Shown piece after piece: positions 4,769 to 6,395 of a stretch of 6,395 bases of DNA (its first letter is position 1; each line of letters opens with the position of its first letter). The notes below the pieces were generated by a model. That model was not told the DNA's origin. It worked only from the letters and a program-made list of their open reading frames with translations, and made no database searches. The position numbers were made by a program, and so were the translations under genes. The stretch is taken from positions 1 to 6,395 of the forward strand of contig CAJBXY010000014.1 in assembly GCA_903959665.1 (NCBI GenBank), in the 5' to 3' direction. This stretch comes from an uncultured Solirubrobacterales bacterium (lineage in GTDB: Bacteria > Actinomycetota > Thermoleophilia > Solirubrobacterales > Solirubrobacteraceae).

Positions 4769-6169
4769 ATGGCCGAAAAGATGTGGGGCGACGAAGAATT
4801 CTGGGGGCTCGGCTACGACTGGGATCCGGACTGGGTGCTGACCGAGAAGCAGATTGAGCTGCGGACCAAGCTGATCGGCCTCTGCGAGAACGAGATGCGC
4901 GCCAACGCCAAGCGCTCCGACGATGAGCTGCTCTACCCGAACCGCAACTTCGAGATCCTCGGCGAGAACGGTTTCCTCGCGCTGACCGTTCCCGAGGAGT
5001 ACGGCGGTCTTGGCGAGAACCACGTCGCCTTCTCGATGGTCTGCGAGACGATCGCCCGCTACGGCTGCGCCTCAACGGCGATGTGTTACGTGATGCACAT
5101 GGCAGCGGTTAACACGATCATGCTGCGCCCAACGCCCGAGCTGATCGAAAAGTACATCCGCCCGCTCAACACAGGCAAGATCGGCACGCTCTCCTACTCC
5201 GACCCTGAGACAGGCTCGCACTTCTGGTACCCCGTCTCATCCGGCGCGGAGAAGACGGAGAACGGCTTCAACGTCCGTAAGAAGGCCTCTTGGACGACCT
5301 CCGGCGGCTTCGCCGACTTCTACGTCGTTCAGACGACCAGCCCTGATTTCACCGGCTATGACGACCTTTCGGTCTTCGTAATCGACGGCGAGCACGTTCA
5401 GGCGCAGCCCTCGCTCTGGGACGCGCTCGGCCTGCGCGGCAACCAGTCAGGCCCAATCGAGGTTGACAACGTTGAGATCCCAGCCGATCAGGTCGTCGGC
5501 CCGCTCGGCGACGGCGCCGCCTCCAACGACGAGGCGGTTGATCCGTGGTTCCTGATCGGTTCCTCTTCGGTCTGGAGCGGCATCGCGATGGGCGCGATCG
5601 ACATCGCCAAGCGCCACACGACGCGCAAGCGCCACGTTGACGTTGGTCTGCGCGTAGCCGACTACCCGACAATCCAGGACTACGTCGGCGAGTGTCTGAT
5701 GGACACCAACTCCTGCCGCATGTTCACCTTCTCGGTCGCGCAGGCGTTCGACAAGGTGACCGATGACAACAAGCGCGTGCTTGAGCTTGGCGAAACGGCC
5801 CGCACCGACTTCCTGCACTGGGCTTGGCAGATCAAGTTCGAAGCTGCAAAGAACGCCGCTCACGTCGTTGACAAGATGCTCCACGCCTGCGGCGGTTCGG
5901 CATACAAGCGCGACATGGAGATGGAGCGCTACCTGCGCGACGCCAAGGCCGGCTGGGTGATGGGCCCGACCAACGAGGTCTTGCGCCAGTTCGTCGGCAA
6001 GGCCGTGCTGCTCGGTTTCGAATCGCTCGACTATTGGAACCAGAGCTACAACAACCGCGCCGTTGAGAACGAAATCAAGAAGCTCGACAGCGACGGCAAG
6101 CGTGAGCTGGCCGCCCAACTGATCGAGCAGGCCGAGAAGGACGCCGCAAACGAGCCGGCCAAGGCTTAG
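4769..6169 (+). CDS. Acyl-CoA dehydrogenase-fold flavoprotein with non-standard active site
   Basis: A 466-residue, probably FAD-dependent and cytosolic protein with the three-part acyl-CoA dehydrogenase architecture. The N-terminal helical domain (about 24-132) contains PEEYGGLG at 75-82. The middle beta-domain (about 136-245) has the TLSYSDPETGSHF segment at 140-152, KKASWTTSGGFADFYVV at 171-187 and LGLRGNQSG at 220-228. The C-terminal helical domain (about 255-420) ends in CGGSAYKRDMEMERYLRD (374-391). Two features are unusual. The YEGT glutamate of medium-chain enzymes aligns, without gaps from the RDAK motif, with G399 in MGPTNEV. The usual GSD aspartate is H151. The region matching the alternative isovaleryl/long-chain glutamate (about 259-273) also lacks an acidic residue. 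It may therefore catalyse something other than alpha,beta-dehydrogenation of acyl-CoA, for example flavin-dependent oxidation or oxygenation; that is inference. The Trp-rich N-terminus (W6, W12, W18, W22) is also uncommon. It is the first gene of an operon with the next gene. Confidence 0.9.
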   Translation: MAEKMWGDEEFWGLGYDWDPDWVLTEKQIELRTKLIGLCENEMRANAKRSDDELLYPNRNFEILGENGFLALTVPEEYGGLGENHVAFSMVCETIARYGCASTAMCYVMHMAAVNTIMLRPTPELIEKYIRPLNTGKIGTLSYSDPETGSHFWYPVSSGAEKTENGFNVRKKASWTTSGGFADFYVVQTTSPDFTGYDDLSVFVIDGEHVQAQPSLWDALGLRGNQSGPIEVDNVEIPADQVVGPLGDGAASNDEAVDPWFLIGSSSVWSGIAMGAIDIAKRHTTRKRHVDVGLRVADYPTIQDYVGECLMDTNSCRMFTFSVAQAFDKVTDDNKRVLELGETARTDFLHWAWQIKFEAAKNAAHVVDKMLHACGGSAYKRDMEMERYLRDAKAGWVMGPTNEVLRQFVGKAVLLGFESLDYWNQSYNNRAVENEIKKLDSDGKRELAAQLIEQAEKDAANEPAKA

Positions 6170-6190
6170 CGGCAGCGGGGGCGAGAGCTG

Positions 6191-6395
6191 ATGGCGACCG
6201 GTACCGATCGTCCGAAGCTGCTGGTTCCCGGGCTAAAGCCGTACGACCCCGCCTTTGAGTCGCACTGGGTGCGACCGGGCGGGGCGACGGTTCTGTTGAT
6301 CAAGCCCGACGATCGCGTGACGATCGTCGACCACGACGGCAGCCAGCAGGCTGAGCTGACCGTCCTTTCTCCCGATGGCCGCGATGACGCGGGCG
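6191..6395 (+). CDS. DUF1989-like N-terminal domain protein, possibly an aminomethyltransferase fusion (partial)
   Basis: Only 68 codons are present before the right edge. The start, an ATG at 6191, is 21 bp after the flavoprotein stop on the same strand, so translation is likely coupled within one operon. The upstream purine-rich GGGGGCGAGAG is a modest ribosome site. The visible residues include WVRPGGATVLLIKPDDRVTIVDHDGSQ in two short beta-rich stretches (26-38 and 42-52). The pattern of a Gly-rich turn, hydrophobic strand, then VTIVDHDGSQQAELT resembles the start of DUF1989 (urea carboxylase-associated) domains, where a G-x-Q-x-A-[DE] motif follows a (I/V)-V-D strand. In some proteins this domain is joined to a GcvT-type aminomethyltransferase, but none of that can be seen here. 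Family assignment is from memory of the pattern and is tentative; the reading frame itself is well supported by position and codon use. Confidence 0.65.
   Translation, partial: MATGTDRPKLLVPGLKPYDPAFESHWVRPGGATVLLIKPDDRVTIVDHDGSQQAELTVLSPDGRDDAG

Noticed and set aside
5447..6118. Long minus-strand open frame inside the flavoprotein gene
   Set aside because: It is antisense to well-conserved acyl-CoA dehydrogenase-fold motifs and shows no domain of its own.
6296..6303. Another TTGATCAA palindrome
   Set aside because: It is a single copy within codons for Leu-Ile-Lys, without the tandem partner, and is probably chance.
4769..6395. DMSP demethylation-like pair (DmdC dehydrogenase with DmdA aminomethyltransferase)
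   Set aside because: The flavoprotein is 466 residues, shorter than the roughly 590-residue DmdC family, lacks the acyl-CoA dehydrogenase base, and no aminomethyltransferase domain is visible in the truncated next gene.

Overview
The window is GC-rich bacterial DNA (about 60% by eye) with Shine-Dalgarno-led genes. The gene set and protein style fit a high-GC Gram-positive lineage such as Actinomycetota, possibly a deep branch like Thermoleophilia. No marker gene is present, so this is inference only. Five complete genes and two genes cut by the window edges are visible. There are no rRNA or tRNA genes, insertion sequences, CRISPR arrays or long repeats.

Left block, minus strand (1-1694): a type III-like glutamine synthetase / gamma-glutamylamide synthetase (159-1610), preceded by a good sigma70-type promoter. 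It is followed 42 bp later by the first 38 codons of a class II glutamine amidotransferase that runs off the left edge. This pairing matches the glnT-glxBCD and gmaS-mgsABC type of operon, which forms glutamine or N-substituted glutamine derivatives and moves the amide nitrogen. The GlxC- and GlxD-like subunits would lie outside the window.

Middle block: a small membrane protein with a zinc ribbon (1825-2355, plus) converges on a 12-helix APC-family amino acid/amine permease (2491-3966, minus). Two hairpins lie between them. The permease has a leader rich in overlapping inverted repeats. A small universal-stress-protein-like gene (4163-4648, plus) is divergent from it.

Right block, plus strand (4720-6395): an acyl-CoA-dehydrogenase-fold flavoprotein (4769-6169) lacks the usual catalytic glutamate. 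It is preceded by a tandem TTGnnCAA palindrome, and 21 bp after it comes the start of a gene whose N-terminus resembles DUF1989.

Taken together, the window looks like a nitrogen/amine utilisation neighbourhood: uptake by the permease, glutamylation by the synthetase, and amide transfer by the amidotransferase. The flavoprotein and the DUF1989-like protein may form a separate catabolic operon. That link is an inference from position; the individual family calls are stronger than the pathway call.
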